Assembly (NCBI RefSeq): GCF_002014965.1
Contig: NZ_MUXT01000001.1
Span: 164,218-228,217 of the forward strand
Length of the DNA: 64,000 bases
DNA from: Moraxella canis
GTDB lineage: Bacteria > Pseudomonadota > Gammaproteobacteria > Pseudomonadales > Moraxellaceae
Direction: 5' to 3'
This document shows positions 26,802 to 37,065 of the stretch, one piece after another; within the stretch, counting starts at the first letter, position 1; each line of letters opens with the position of its first letter. The notes beneath the pieces were generated by a model. It had not been told where the DNA came from. It was given only the letters and a program-made list of their open reading frames with translations, and made no database searches. Made by a program: the position numbers and the translations under genes.

Positions 26802-27704
26802 ATGGATAATTTTGTAAGAATTGTCGAGGTTGGCGCACGAGATGGACTTCAAAATGAGTCGGTCGTGCTTGACATGCAAGACAAGATCACTTTGATTGAA
26901 AATCTGATCAAAACTGGTCTAAAAGATATTGAAGTGGGTTCTTGTGTTTCGCCAAAGTGGGTGCCACAAATGGCGGGCAGCACTGAGATTTATGAAAAAA
27001 TCTCAAAACCTGACGGGATTAATTTTAGTCTGCTAACGCCTAATTTACGCGGCTATGAAGCTGCCCGCGCTGTAGGTTGCCAAGAGGTGGCGATTTTTAC
27101 AGGAGCCAGCGAAACTTTCACCCAAAAAAACATCAATTGCTCAATCGCCGAGAGCCTTGAGCGCTTTGAAGATATCATGAGCCGCGCCAAATCTGACGGC
27201 GTGCGGGTGCGCGGCTATGTGTCGTGCATGGTCGACTGCCCTTATGAAGGCGCAATCGACCCAAGCGCTGTCGCCGAGGTGACAGGTCGGCTACTGGATA
27301 TGGGCTGCTATGAAGTCTCACTGGGCGAGACGATTGGCACAGCCACGCCAGACCGCGTCGAGGCGGTGTGGGATGCCTGCCTTGAGCGCTTTGACGCCGG
27401 TCAGTTGGCTGGGCATTTTCACAATACTTATGGGATGGCGATCGCCAATGTTTATGCATCGCTTAAAATGGGCATTCGCACCTTTGACTCATCGATTGCT
27501 GGATTGGGCGGCTGTCCTTATGCCAAAGGCGCTTCGGGCAATGTTTCGACCGAAGATTTGCATTATTTGCTCACCAATATGGGCTATGACACAGGCATTG
27601 ACGAAGAGGCGCTCATGCAGGCAGGCAAAGCAATCATGGAGCGGCTTGGCAGACCGACACGCTCAAATGCTGCCACTGCCTATTGGAAAAAACGAGAAGC
27701 CTAA
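26802..27704 (+). CDS. liuE: Hydroxymethylglutaryl-CoA lyase
   Basis: This 300-residue DRE-TIM enzyme splits HMG-CoA to acetoacetate and acetyl-CoA, the last step of leucine breakdown. It has the N-terminal EVGARDGLQNE with the catalytic Arg13-Asp14 pair, the HFHNTYGMAIAN metal-binding His pair, and the signature GLGGCPYAKGASGN with the active-site Cys. The ATG at 26802 has AGGAG 7 bp upstream; an ATG at 26796 is too close to it. Last gene of the liu operon, with a strong terminator after it. No CoA-transferase gene for acetoacetate is in the window. Confidence 0.96.
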   Translation: MDNFVRIVEVGARDGLQNESVVLDMQDKITLIENLIKTGLKDIEVGSCVSPKWVPQMAGSTEIYEKISKPDGINFSLLTPNLRGYEAARAVGCQEVAIFTGASETFTQKNINCSIAESLERFEDIMSRAKSDGVRVRGYVSCMVDCPYEGAIDPSAVAEVTGRLLDMGCYEVSLGETIGTATPDRVEAVWDACLERFDAGQLAGHFHNTYGMAIANVYASLKMGIRTFDSSIAGLGGCPYAKGASGNVSTEDLHYLLTNMGYDTGIDEEALMQAGKAIMERLGRPTRSNAATAYWKKREA

Positions 27705-27710
27705 TAATAA

Positions 27711-27745
27711 AAATCCAGTTTATCTAAACTGGATTTTTATTATTA
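27711..27745. terminator. Bidirectional terminator after liuE
   Basis: A perfect stem of about 14 bp (AAAAATCCAGTTTA / TAAACTGGATTTTT) has a very short loop and T-runs on both sides. It lies between liuE and the convergent symporter gene. Confidence 0.85.
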
Positions 27746-27755
27746 AGCGGTTAAA

Positions 27756-29258
27756 TTACCAAATATCTGATTTTACTTTTTGCTTGAGTTCAGGGTAGTT
27801 ATCCAGCTTAAATACAGGATGTGCCACGCCTGATTTTAGCTGTGATTGATAGTCACGAATCAGCACAAACACATATCGCGAAAGCAGCGTAATGGCGATC
27901 AAGTTAATAAACGCCATCGTCCCCATGGTCAAATCACCCATATCCCAAACAACATCGACTTTCACCACCGCACCAAAATACACAAACCCCAATACCGCCA
28001 TGCGAAACAGCGTCAAAACTGTGGTATTGTTTTTCAAAAATTGCATATTTGACTCGGCATAAGCATAGTTACCGATGATCGTGGAAAAAGCAAAAATAAA
28101 TAAAATCGTCGCCAAGAAATACTGACCCCAGCTGCCCACATGACTTTCAAGTGCTGCCTGCGTCAGCTGAATGCCAGATAAATTGGCTGCATTTTCAGGC
28201 ATTTGTGCCAGCAGAATAATAAACGCTGTGCATGAACAGACGATCAAAGTATCCACAAATACCCCAAACATCTGGATCATGCCCTGATCCAAAGGGTGTC
28301 TTACGCTAGCAGCAGCAGCGGCATTGGGTGCAGAGCCTTGACCGGCTTCATTGGAATACAAACCGCGCTTGATGCCCTGCATCATGGCGACAGACACCAT
28401 CGAACCAAACAGTCCGCCACCTGCCGCTTCAAAGGCAAATGCCTGCTCAAAAATCAGCGCAATCACCGATGGCAGCGCACCGATATTCATGACAATGATC
28501 ACCAAGGCTACCAACAGATAGATCAGCGCCATGATCGGCACGACCACTTCTGCAATCTTGGCGACGCGGCGAATACCGCCAAAAATGATCGGTGCTGTCA
28601 AAACCACCAACAGCGCGCCAACCATATGCTTATAAATTTGCCACTGGCTTTGGCAAGTCGGATCTTCAGCGGCACAGCCTGAAGCTGACTGCATGGCGAG
28701 CGTGATGGTGTTTGATTGAATCGATTGATACACAAAACCAAAGCACACAATCAGCGCCAACGCAAATAAAAGCCCTAGCCACTTTTGACCAAGTCCTTGC
28801 TCGATATAATACGCTGGTCCACCGCGAAACTGACCGGTGCTACCATCACGCACCTTAAATAACTGCGCCAAGCTTGACTCCGCCAATGCCGAACACATAC
28901 CAATCAAAGCAATCAGCCACATCCAAAATACCGCCCCTGCGCCGCCGATGCTGATGGCGATCGCAACGCCTGCGACATTACCCACGCCTACACGGCTTGC
29001 AAGCCCGGTCACGAACGCTTGAAAGCCTGAAATACCTGCATCATCGTCATGATTGGCGCGGCTGCCCAACATAGATTTGATACTACGACCAAACAATCGA
29101 AACTGTGCCACGCCCGAAAACAGCGTAAAAAATAAACCAATGCCAATCAACATCCAAATAAGCACATCCCAAAGCGGCGCGCTCACAGTTGTCACAACAC
29201 AATGCAGCCCATCAACAAATCCAGGCTGAGCCAAACAAGATATAGGATTATCGTACAT
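27756..29258 (-). CDS. Alanine/glycine:cation symporter family protein (AgcS)
   Basis: This inner-membrane symporter of about 500 residues takes up alanine, glycine or a related amino acid with Na+ or H+. Diagnostic sequences are GISGFQAFVTGLASRVGVGNVAGVAIAI, ALAESSLAQLFKVRDGSTGQFRGGPAYYIEQGLGQKW and GLYSNEAGQGSAPNAAAAA. A TTG codon at 29270 would extend it by four residues (MKKN), but the ATG at 29258 (MYDNPI) is the simpler start; neither has a strong ribosome site. A terminator separates it from the permease gene upstream. Confidence 0.9.
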   Translation of the reverse strand: MYDNPISCLAQPGFVDGLHCVVTTVSAPLWDVLIWMLIGIGLFFTLFSGVAQFRLFGRSIKSMLGSRANHDDDAGISGFQAFVTGLASRVGVGNVAGVAIAISIGGAGAVFWMWLIALIGMCSALAESSLAQLFKVRDGSTGQFRGGPAYYIEQGLGQKWLGLLFALALIVCFGFVYQSIQSNTITLAMQSASGCAAEDPTCQSQWQIYKHMVGALLVVLTAPIIFGGIRRVAKIAEVVVPIMALIYLLVALVIIVMNIGALPSVIALIFEQAFAFEAAGGGLFGSMVSVAMMQGIKRGLYSNEAGQGSAPNAAAAASVRHPLDQGMIQMFGVFVDTLIVCSCTAFIILLAQMPENAANLSGIQLTQAALESHVGSWGQYFLATILFIFAFSTIIGNYAYAESNMQFLKNNTTVLTLFRMAVLGFVYFGAVVKVDVVWDMGDLTMGTMAFINLIAITLLSRYVFVLIRDYQSQLKSGVAHPVFKLDNYPELKQKVKSDIW

Positions 29259-29273
29259 ATTTTTTTTCAATCC

Positions 29274-29304
29274 AAAAAAAAGGATGGCGAAATCACCATC
29301 CTTT
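29274..29304 (-). terminator. Terminator after the uracil/xanthine permease
   Basis: The arms AAAGGATGG / CCATCCTTT have an 8-nt loop, followed on the minus strand by a run of eight T. Confidence 0.85.
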
Positions 29305-29406
29305 GTTTTATTACCACTCTTTTAAATTGCCCTACTTGGCAAATTGTATAGATTATATGACAAATTGTCTCATAAATCACGAAAATTTTACTTATTGTAA
29401 CCGTTT

Positions 29407-30717
29407 TTAAACCAGTGACTTGCCATTCTCCGGCTCTCTCAGACTCAAAAACCAGTGCAAAATGATTGCGGCAAAAGTCGCGGTCCCAATCCCGCCCAAA
29501 TTAAATTCACCAATCATCAAGCCAAAATCACCCGTACCCAAAATCACTGTGATGGCAGCGACCATCAGGTTTTTGTTATTGGCAAAATTCACTTTGTTAT
29601 CAATCCAAATCTTTGCGCCAGCAATGGTGATCAAACCAAAGACCACAATGGATGCTCCGGTCAAAACAGGACCAGGAATGGTCTGAATCATGGCACCAAA
29701 TTTTGGCGAGAACCCCAAAACCACCGCAAAGACCCCTGCAATCACAAAAATCAGCGTCGAGTACACGCGCGTTACCGCCATTACGCCGATATTTTCGCCA
29801 TATGTGGTCATACCTGTACCGCCCACGCCTGCTGATAATGCCGTCGCCACACCATCAGCGACAAATGCCTTGCCAAGATGCGGCGTCAGATTTTCGCCTG
29901 TCATTGCACCCACAGCCTTGATGTGCCCAAGGTTTTCAGCCACCAAGATGAATGCCACAGGTGCGATGATCAGCATGGCGTTGACATCAAAAGTTGGGCT
30001 ACTAAAATTTGGCATTCCAAACCAAGCCGCATCTGCGATCAGGGCAAAATTAATCGGCTCACCCAAGCCTAAAACATTGGCAGCGATTGCATAAATGACA
30101 TACGCCATCACAAGACCAATCAATAAAAGCAGGCGCTGTAAAAATCCACGCGCAAAAACAGCAATCATACCCATACATAAGACGGTAATTAGCGCCATCC
30201 ATAGCTCAAAGGGCTTGCCTTGTACGCCGCTCACGGTAACGGGCGCTAGGTTTAGACCGATGATCATCACCACCGCACCTGTCACCACAGGCGGCATGAG
30301 TTTTTCGATCCACTGCGTGCCTGTCGCCATGACCACAAAACCGATGGTAGCATATAAAATACCGCAAGCAATGATACCACCCAATGCCACTGACAGATTT
30401 GGGTTCGCGCCGCTGCCAGTTGCGTGTGCTGTGGCTGCCGCAACTACGCCAATAAACGCAAAGCTTGAGCCCAAATAACTGGGGACTCTACCCCCTGTCA
30501 TAATAAAAAATAAGATGGTACAAATCCCGCTCATCATAATCGCAAGATTGGCATCAAAGCCCATCAATAAAGGCGCAAGAACCGTCGCCCCAAACATCGC
30601 CAAGACATGCTGCAAGCCCAACATGATGCTCTGCCCGACTGGCAGATACTCATTTGTTGCGATGGGCTGTGTGTTGATATCACCTGTATAAGGTTGCCAT
30701 TTTGGGAACCAGCTCAT
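29407..30717 (-). CDS. uraA: Uracil/xanthine permease (NCS2 family)
   Basis: This inner-membrane nucleobase:H+ symporter of 436 residues has about 14 helices. It has the N-terminal LGLQHVLAMFGATVLAPLLMG, GRVPSYLGSSFAFIGVV, the conserved substrate-site Glu in VAENLGHIKAVG and GGTGMTTYGENIGVMAVTRVYS. The set matches uracil transporters (UraA) better than xanthine or urate ones, but the substrate is not certain. The start at 30717 has GGAGTGAGT just upstream; a longer frame to 30837 is unlike the family. It is divergent from the methyltransferase gene. Confidence 0.92.
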   Translation of the reverse strand: MSWFPKWQPYTGDINTQPIATNEYLPVGQSIMLGLQHVLAMFGATVLAPLLMGFDANLAIMMSGICTILFFIMTGGRVPSYLGSSFAFIGVVAAATAHATGSGANPNLSVALGGIIACGILYATIGFVVMATGTQWIEKLMPPVVTGAVVMIIGLNLAPVTVSGVQGKPFELWMALITVLCMGMIAVFARGFLQRLLLLIGLVMAYVIYAIAANVLGLGEPINFALIADAAWFGMPNFSSPTFDVNAMLIIAPVAFILVAENLGHIKAVGAMTGENLTPHLGKAFVADGVATALSAGVGGTGMTTYGENIGVMAVTRVYSTLIFVIAGVFAVVLGFSPKFGAMIQTIPGPVLTGASIVVFGLITIAGAKIWIDNKVNFANNKNLMVAAITVILGTGDFGLMIGEFNLGGIGTATFAAIILHWFLSLREPENGKSLV

Positions 30718-30920
30718 ACTCACTCCAAACTGCGCTTTGGCAGATTTATTGCCAATTTTAACGTCAAACCGAACTATTGTACTACACTTGTGTAATAAAA
30801 TTGTAAGAAATTTATCTCCATGGACTGATTTGATCAACCATAAAAAGTCGCCTAGATTTTATACCTCAAAGATGTTAAAATTTTTTAAAACGACATGAAA
30901 AATCCATCAGGAAGATGCTA

Positions 30921-31517
30921 ATGACTGTTTCGGCGGTAAATGATCCTGCGTACTGGGAAGCACGCTATTTGGCTAATCAAACCGGCTGGGATGCCAAAAA
31001 TATCTCCACGCCCCTAAAAGCTTATTTTGATCAGCTCACCGATAAATCTGCCAAAATTCTCATCCCTGGTGCAGGCAATGCTCACGAAGGTGCGTATCTG
31101 CACGAGCAAGGATTTGAAAAGGTATTTATTTTGGATTTTGCCAGCCTGCCACTGGAGCAATTCGCCAAACGCCATACTGGTTTTGATTCAGCGCACTTAT
31201 TGCACCAAGACTTTTTTGAAGCAACAGGACAATACGATTTGATCATTGAGCAAACCTTTTTTTGTGCCATCGATCCCAGTCGCCGCCCTGAATATGCCAA
31301 ACAAATGCACGAGCTTTTGGCGCCCAAAGGCAAGCTTGTTGGGCTGCTGTTTGGCATTGAGATGCCCGATGGTCCGCCATTTGGCGGCAGCATGGATGAG
31401 TATCGCGCGCTTTTTGAGCCCTATTTTGACATTGATGTCATGGCGCCTTGTTATAATTCAATCAAGCCCCGCGCAGGCAAGGAAATTTTTATCAAACTCA
31501 TTAAAAAAAGCGGCTAA
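30921..31517 (+). CDS. TPMT-family (thiol/thiopurine) SAM methyltransferase
   Basis: This 198-residue class I methyltransferase has the N-terminal YWEARYLANQTGWDAKNIS, the family's conserved W-region, and SAM motif I as KILIPGAGNAHEGAYL, followed by VFILDFASLPLEQF. The family methylates thiols, thiopurines, halides or metalloid compounds such as tellurite and selenite; the substrate here is open. AGGA sits 8 bp from the ATG at 30921, whereas the ATG at 30915 is too close to it. Monocistronic. Confidence 0.85.
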   Translation: MTVSAVNDPAYWEARYLANQTGWDAKNISTPLKAYFDQLTDKSAKILIPGAGNAHEGAYLHEQGFEKVFILDFASLPLEQFAKRHTGFDSAHLLHQDFFEATGQYDLIIEQTFFCAIDPSRRPEYAKQMHELLAPKGKLVGLLFGIEMPDGPPFGGSMDEYRALFEPYFDIDVMAPCYNSIKPRAGKEIFIKLIKKSG

Positions 31518-31644
31518 GGCGCCCATTTACCTTGCCTACTGCAGCCATAGTTTGCCATCAAAGGCGCTACTTTGGTGGCAAACTAATCTTATGCTGATCA
31601 TTTTTAGTCTATTGATAATATTCTGCTCGCCCCCACCAAATGCT

Positions 31645-31673
31645 TTGTAACTTTCTTTATTTTGTCTTATAAT
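31645..31673 (+). promoter_or_regulatory. Sigma70-type promoter of ileS
   Basis: TTGTAA and TATAAT are spaced 17 bp apart, 38 bp before the ileS ATG. Confidence 0.75.
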
Positions 31674-31711
31674 AAGCAGTTTACAAAAATTAGCCAACAG
31701 CGAGAGACACC

Positions 31712-34495
31712 ATGACTGAGTCCATCGACTACAAGAACACCCTAAATCTTGCCGACACCGCTTTTGCCATGCGCGGTGATCTTGCCAAGCGCGAGCCGAT
31801 TTGGTTGGAGCAATGGGAAAAAGATGATGTCTATGGACAGATTCGCAAGGCGCGCCAAGGTCGCAAAACCTATACCCTGCACGATGGACCTCCTTATGCC
31901 AACGGTCAGATTCACTTAGGTCATGTGGTCAATAAAGTTTTAAAAGACATCATCGTAAAATATAAAACCTTGGATGGCTACGATGCACCTTATGTGCCTG
32001 GCTGGGACTGTCATGGTCTGCCAATCGAGCAAAAAGTCGAAGGCATTCTTGGTAAAGTCGGTCAACAAAAAGACGGTCAAGTGATCAGCGCAAGACAGTT
32101 TCGTGGTGCGTGCCGTGAGTATGCCAAGAGCCAAATCGCTCTACAAATGGCTGATTTTAAGCGCTTGGGCGTGCTTGGCGATTGGCAAAATCCTTATCTG
32201 ACCATGAATTTTCAGCAAGAAGCCGATACCGTGCGCGCTCTTGCCAAGATTTATGAAAACGGTCATATTGTGCGCGGTCTAAAACCTGTCAATTGGTGTC
32301 TAGACTGCGGTTCGGCTTTGGCAGAAGCTGAAGTTGAATATGAAGATAAAACCTCTGACGCCATCTATGTGGGCTTTGACATCGTCAATCGTGACGCACT
32401 GCCTGCCACGGCTGACATTCAAGGCACGCTTTTGGCAGTGATTTGGACGACGACGCCTTGGACCTTGCCTGCCAACCAAGCCATCAGCGCGCATCCTGAG
32501 CTTGACTATGTGATCGTCTCAAGTGGTGAGCGTCACTTTATCTTAGCCAAAGACTTGGTTGAAGCTTTCGCCGAAGCGATCGCATTGGATAATTATCACA
32601 CTTCTGATACCATCAAAGGTGCACAGCTTGATGTCTTAAAAGCTCAACATCCTTTGATTGCCGAGCGTCAAGTCCCTATCATTTTGGGCGAGCATGTTAC
32701 TGCCGATAGCGGTACAGGTCTTGTGCACACTGCCCCTGCGCACGGTGTTGATGACTATAACATCGGTCTAAAATATCACCTAAATGTCGACAATCCTGTG
32801 GCAGGCAACGGCGTCTACTTGCCTGAAGCCAAAGTATTTGTGGGCGAGCACATTTATAAAGCTCAGCCCAAAATCATCGACACGCTGGCACAGACAGGAC
32901 ACCTGCTTGCTCATAATAAAATTCGCCACAGCTATCCACACTGCTGGCGCCATAAGACACCGATCATCTTTCGGGCGACGCCGCAATGGTTTATCAGTAT
33001 GCAGGCGCGTGGTTTGCGCGAGCAAGCACTCAATGACATTCCAAAAGTGACTTGGACACCAGCTTGGGGTCAAAATCGTATCGAATCCATGATGAATGGT
33101 CGCCCTGATTGGTGCATCAGTCGTCAGCGTACCTGGGGTGTGCCGATTCCATTTTTTATTCATAAAGATTCAGGTGAGCTACATCCACGCACCAGCGAGC
33201 TGATGGAGCAAGCCGCCAAGCTGATCGAAGAAGGCGGCGTTGAAGCGTGGTTCGATACCGACGCTGAAGTCTTCATCGGCGCAGATATTGATACTTATAA
33301 TAAGTGTAATGACACCTTGGATGTGTGGTTTGACTCTGGGGCGACCAACTTTGCTGTCCTAGACCGCCGTGACGAGCTATCTAATCCTGCCGATTTGTAT
33401 TTAGAAGGCTCTGATCAGCATCGCGGCTGGTTTCAGTCGTCTTTATTGGTTGGTGAGTCCATTTATGGGCGCCCACCTTATAAACAAGTACTGACGCATG
33501 GCTTCACGGTCGATGCCAAAGGGCATAAGCTTTCTAAGTCCAAAGGTAATACCAAAGGTTTTGAGCCATCGGACATTGCCAATAAAATGGGCGTGGATAT
33601 CTTGCGTCTGTGGGTAGGCTCATCCGATTATCGTTATGAGATGGCGGTATCAAAAGAAGGTTTTGATCGCACCACTGATATGTATCGCCGCATTCGTAAC
33701 ACCATCCGATTCTTGCTTGCCAATACGGACGACTTTGATCCTGAAACTGATATGGTTTCAGCTGATGAGCTCATCAGTTTGGATAAATATATCTTGCATC
33801 GCACCAAGTCCATCCAAGATGAGATCGTCCGCTCATATACCAACATGGACTTTCACCAAGTCTGCCAAGCGGTGATGGGTTTTTGTTCTCAAGATTTGGG
33901 CGGGTTTTATCTTGATATCATCAAAGATCGTACTTACACCACCAAGGCAGATGGCTTGCCGCGTCGTTCGGCTCAGACAGCGCTGTATCACATTGCGCAC
34001 GCTCTGCTTCGCTGGATTTCGCCAATTTTATCTTTCACCGCTCAAGAAGCTTGGCAAGTGCTCAAAGGCACACAAGGCTACATTTTTACCGCCGAATGGT
34101 ACGAGCTGCCAAGCTTTAGCATGGATGACATCAGTAGCGAAGATTGGGATCAAGTTGCCTTAGTCAAAGATTTGGTCAATAAATCCATTGAAGATGCGCG
34201 CGGCGAGAAAATCGTCAGCAGTAACTTGACCGCCAAAGTCGCCATCACAGCACCACAAGACATCGCCGATATCCTAAATAAGTTTGGTGATGAGCTGCGC
34301 TTTGTATTCATCACTTCTGATGCGACGGTTGAGTCAGGCGACGCGCTATCTGCGACCATCACGCCTGCTGATGGCACCAAGTGCGTACGCTGCTGGCATG
34401 TGCGCACCGATGTCGGCACACATGCTGACCATCCAGAGATCTGCGGTCGCTGCGTACAGAATTTAGGCGAAGGGGAGGCGCGCTTATATGCCTAA
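31712..34495 (+). CDS. ileS: Isoleucyl-tRNA synthetase
   Basis: This 927-residue class I synthetase charges tRNA-Ile. The HIGH-type motif PPYANGQIHLGH is at 60-71 and the KLSKS loop at 606-610. The CP1 editing domain (WTTTPWTLPANQAI, TAPAHGVDDYNIGLKY) lies between, and the C-terminal zinc site CVRCW...CGRC marks the type-1 bacterial enzyme. ileS runs into lspA with an 8-bp overlap, the usual proteobacterial arrangement. No T-box is expected in this phylum, and none is seen. Confidence 0.98.
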   Translation: MTESIDYKNTLNLADTAFAMRGDLAKREPIWLEQWEKDDVYGQIRKARQGRKTYTLHDGPPYANGQIHLGHVVNKVLKDIIVKYKTLDGYDAPYVPGWDCHGLPIEQKVEGILGKVGQQKDGQVISARQFRGACREYAKSQIALQMADFKRLGVLGDWQNPYLTMNFQQEADTVRALAKIYENGHIVRGLKPVNWCLDCGSALAEAEVEYEDKTSDAIYVGFDIVNRDALPATADIQGTLLAVIWTTTPWTLPANQAISAHPELDYVIVSSGERHFILAKDLVEAFAEAIALDNYHTSDTIKGAQLDVLKAQHPLIAERQVPIILGEHVTADSGTGLVHTAPAHGVDDYNIGLKYHLNVDNPVAGNGVYLPEAKVFVGEHIYKAQPKIIDTLAQTGHLLAHNKIRHSYPHCWRHKTPIIFRATPQWFISMQARGLREQALNDIPKVTWTPAWGQNRIESMMNGRPDWCISRQRTWGVPIPFFIHKDSGELHPRTSELMEQAAKLIEEGGVEAWFDTDAEVFIGADIDTYNKCNDTLDVWFDSGATNFAVLDRRDELSNPADLYLEGSDQHRGWFQSSLLVGESIYGRPPYKQVLTHGFTVDAKGHKLSKSKGNTKGFEPSDIANKMGVDILRLWVGSSDYRYEMAVSKEGFDRTTDMYRRIRNTIRFLLANTDDFDPETDMVSADELISLDKYILHRTKSIQDEIVRSYTNMDFHQVCQAVMGFCSQDLGGFYLDIIKDRTYTTKADGLPRRSAQTALYHIAHALLRWISPILSFTAQEAWQVLKGTQGYIFTAEWYELPSFSMDDISSEDWDQVALVKDLVNKSIEDARGEKIVSSNLTAKVAITAPQDIADILNKFGDELRFVFITSDATVESGDALSATITPADGTKCVRCWHVRTDVGTHADHPEICGRCVQNLGEGEARLYA

Positions 34496-35009
34496 TCCAC
34501 AACCGATTTTGGTTTCAAATGGTAGCAAGGCGATGGGATATTATCTCATCGCCATCGTGGTCTTGGTGATTGATCAGCTCACCAAATATTATTTTAAAAC
34601 TGCCTTAAATCTTGGTGAGAGCATCGCTGTCATTCCACCTGTGCTTAACTGGACTTTGGCGTATAATTACGGCGCAGCTTTTAGCTTTTTGGCGGATCAA
34701 GCCGGTTGGCAAAAATGGTTTTTTGCGATTTTAGGCTTGGTGGTTTCAGGCTACATCATTGTCTATCTAAGAAAAGTCCCAAGAATCGCAAGCACGCTTA
34801 GCTTAGGCCTAGCGCTTGTGCTTGGCGGTGCAATTGGTAATGTGATTGACCGTATTTTGCGTGGTCATGTGATTGATTTTATTCATGTGCATTATGCCGA
34901 TGTGTGGCATTATCCAATTTTTAATATCGCAGATATGGGCATCTGTATCGGCATGGCGATGGTGGTCTATGACATGTTATTTTTAGAAAATAAAAGACAA
35001 GTCAGCTAG
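34488..35009 (+). CDS. lspA: Lipoprotein signal peptidase (signal peptidase II)
   Basis: This 173-residue inner-membrane aspartyl protease cleaves signal peptides from diacylated prolipoproteins. It has four helices, with catalytic Asp121 in GNVIDRILRG and Asp149 in IFNIADMGI, plus VIDQLTKYYF at the N-terminus. Clients in this window are the lipoproteins of the efflux pump and DsbC. The start overlaps the ileS 3' end by 8 bp. A strong terminator follows. Confidence 0.97.
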   Translation: MPNPQPILVSNGSKAMGYYLIAIVVLVIDQLTKYYFKTALNLGESIAVIPPVLNWTLAYNYGAAFSFLADQAGWQKWFFAILGLVVSGYIIVYLRKVPRIASTLSLGLALVLGGAIGNVIDRILRGHVIDFIHVHYADVWHYPIFNIADMGICIGMAMVVYDMLFLENKRQVS

Positions 35010-35042
35010 CATCCGTATCTTTTTGTCTGATTGATCGCCCTG

Positions 35043-35071
35043 CCAAAGCCAAAAGTAGATTTTGGCTTTGG
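35043..35071 (+). terminator. Terminator after lspA
   Basis: A perfect 12-bp stem, CCAAAGCCAAAA / TTTTGGCTTTGG, has a 5-nt loop, followed by TGCTTTT. Confidence 0.8.
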
Positions 35072-35168
35072 TGCTTTTAAAGGTGGTTTAAGGCAATTTA
35101 GATCATAACGCTTTTGGTATTGCCATAAACACAGATCCAGTTTTGCTCGTGCTTGTCAAACGATACTG

Positions 35169-35177
35169 TGCTAAAAT
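35169..35177 (+). promoter_or_regulatory. Extended -10 promoter of the FKBP gene
   Basis: TGCTAAAAT is an extended -10 element 38 bp before the ATG. A TTGTCA at 35153 is too close to be a proper -35. Confidence 0.4.
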
Positions 35178-35214
35178 ATTTCAACCTTTGAATCAAAAAT
35201 CCCAATAAAAACTT

Positions 35215-35706
35215 ATGAATACACCCATTTTACCTAACGAAGAAATCCGCATCACCCAAGGCAGCCGCGTTTCTTTGCATTTTGAGGTCAGTTTGATGAG
35301 CGGCGAGGTGATTGACTCTACTTTTCATCGTGATGAACCCGTGATGCTCACCATTGGCGACGAAAGCCTACTTGCAGGATTTGAAAAAGTCTTGATGAAC
35401 CTAAAAGCAGGCGACACCCGCACAGCAGCACTGCCAGCAGAAGATGCGTTTGGGCAGTGGAATCCTGAGAATGTTCAAACCTTTACGCGCGCACAATTTG
35501 CCCTATCCGAGCCCAATCCTGTCGTCGGCATGATGATGGAATTTGCTGACAAAGGTCAAAATTCTTTGGTTGGTGTCATCAGTTCAGTGACCGATGATGA
35601 GGTTTTGGTTGATTTTAACCATCCTTTGGCGGGTCAAGAAGTCCTCTTTAAAGTGCAAATTTTTAAGGTCACGCCCCAAGGTCAGACCGCCTTTGAATTA
35701 AAATAA
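35215..35706 (+). CDS. fkpB: FKBP-type peptidyl-prolyl isomerase (SlpA/FkpB-like)
   Basis: This 163-residue cytoplasmic isomerase and chaperone has an FKBP core (VSLHFEVSLMSGEVIDSTFH, LLAGFEKVLMNLKAGDT) with an inserted IF domain from about 70 to 125 (EDAFGQWNPENVQTFTR...MEFADKGQ), as in SlyD and SlpA. It lacks SlyD's His-rich tail, so SlpA/FkpB is the better match. In many Gammaproteobacteria it stands between lspA and ispH; here it follows lspA with its own promoter, and ispH is not next. Confidence 0.9.
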   Translation: MNTPILPNEEIRITQGSRVSLHFEVSLMSGEVIDSTFHRDEPVMLTIGDESLLAGFEKVLMNLKAGDTRTAALPAEDAFGQWNPENVQTFTRAQFALSEPNPVVGMMMEFADKGQNSLVGVISSVTDDEVLVDFNHPLAGQEVLFKVQIFKVTPQGQTAFELK

Positions 35707-35774
35707 TGCCGTCAGCTTGATATGACACCTCCATCATGCTTCATCAGAGCCATTAATAAAGTTTAGGAAAATTT

Positions 35775-37010
35775 GTGCATCAAAACGACCAAATCGCACC
35801 ACATCTTGATCCAAGCTCAGTCGGTATTGTTGAGCCGCAGACGCTGTTTTTTGACGAACCTTTGACTTTAGAATGCCAAAGAGTGTTGCCCGCCTTTGAG
35901 CTTGTGATCGAAACTTATGGCACGCTCAATGCCGATAAATCTAATGCCATTTTAATTTGTCATGCGCTTTCAGGCAGTCATCACGCGGCAGGCTATCATG
36001 CTGCTGATGATGCCAAACCAGGCTGGTGGGATAATTTGATCGGAAATGGCAAAGCGATTGATACCTCTAAGTTTTTTGTCGTCTGCTTAAATAATATCGG
36101 CTCATGCCATGGCTCAACAGGACCCACCACGATCAATCCCCAAACTGGCAAAATCTACGGCGCTGACTTCCCTTTGATCACCATCAAAGACTGGGTCAAA
36201 ACCCAAGTCATGCTCTCTGATCGATTGGGTATCCAAAAATGGCACGCTGTCGTCGGCGGCTCTATGGGCGGCATGCAAGCCCTGCAGTGGTCAGTGGACT
36301 ATCCTGATCGCTTAAGCCGCGCGGTGATCATCGCCAGTACGCCCAAATTATCCGCACAAAACATCGCCTTTAATGAGGTGGCGCGCCAGTCAATCTTATC
36401 GGATCCTGATTTTCATGATGGGTGGTATTTAGAGCACGGTACGTATCCGCGGCGCGGTCTGATTTTGGCTCGTATGGTTGGGCACATCACCTACATCACC
36501 GAAGATGCCATGAAAGCCAAATTTGGACGCGACTTAAAATCTGGCAAATTTATGTATGGCTATGATGTGGAGTTTCAAGTTGAGAGCTATTTACGCTATC
36601 AAGGTGAGCGCTTTAGCAAAAATTTTGATGCCAATACCTATTTATTGATGACTAAGGCGCTTGATTATTTTGATCCGACACGCGGCTATGCACCTGACGG
36701 CTTGTCTGATGAAGATGCCCTGAAACTGACCTTGGCGCGTACCCAGTGCCAATTTTTGGTGGTGTCTTTTACGACCGATTGGCGCTTTAGCCCCGAAAGG
36801 TCGATCGAATTGGTCGATGCCTTGATTGCCAATCAAAAGCCAGTCAGTTTTGTCAATGTGGACGCCCCGCACGGTCATGATTCTTTTTTATTTGATATTC
36901 CTCGCTATAGCGATGCACTCAAAGGCTTTTTATCTGCGCCCGTCATCGAAGCCAATCCTGTCTCAGAGCCCATGAGCCCCACACAAATCTCTAAATTAGC
37001 AAGGCAATAA
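35775..37010 (+). CDS. metX: Homoserine O-acyltransferase
   Basis: This 411-residue alpha/beta hydrolase acylates the hydroxyl of L-homoserine, the first committed step of methionine synthesis. The catalytic triad is Ser163 (GGSMGGMQ), Asp335 (FTTDWRF) and His368 (PHGHDSF). Sequence cannot securely tell acetyl-CoA from succinyl-CoA use. Translation starts at GTG with AGGAAAA upstream. It pairs with metW 55 bp downstream, as in many Proteobacteria where MetX and MetW work together. A CTAATG region before the stop holds nothing further. Confidence 0.95.
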   Translation: MHQNDQIAPHLDPSSVGIVEPQTLFFDEPLTLECQRVLPAFELVIETYGTLNADKSNAILICHALSGSHHAAGYHAADDAKPGWWDNLIGNGKAIDTSKFFVVCLNNIGSCHGSTGPTTINPQTGKIYGADFPLITIKDWVKTQVMLSDRLGIQKWHAVVGGSMGGMQALQWSVDYPDRLSRAVIIASTPKLSAQNIAFNEVARQSILSDPDFHDGWYLEHGTYPRRGLILARMVGHITYITEDAMKAKFGRDLKSGKFMYGYDVEFQVESYLRYQGERFSKNFDANTYLLMTKALDYFDPTRGYAPDGLSDEDALKLTLARTQCQFLVVSFTTDWRFSPERSIELVDALIANQKPVSFVNVDAPHGHDSFLFDIPRYSDALKGFLSAPVIEANPVSEPMSPTQISKLARQ

Positions 37011-37065
37011 ACATGGCTGTATGTCATCTTATCGTCATTGCGCCATCATATAATAAGGATCATGC

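Noticed and set aside
27175..27798. Plus and minus frames over liuE
   Set aside because: Overlap a complete HMG-CoA lyase gene and resemble no family.
29407..30717. Long plus-strand frames over the uracil permease
   Set aside because: Antisense shadows; repeated Pro/Thr/Lys composition mirrors hydrophobic codons of the permease.
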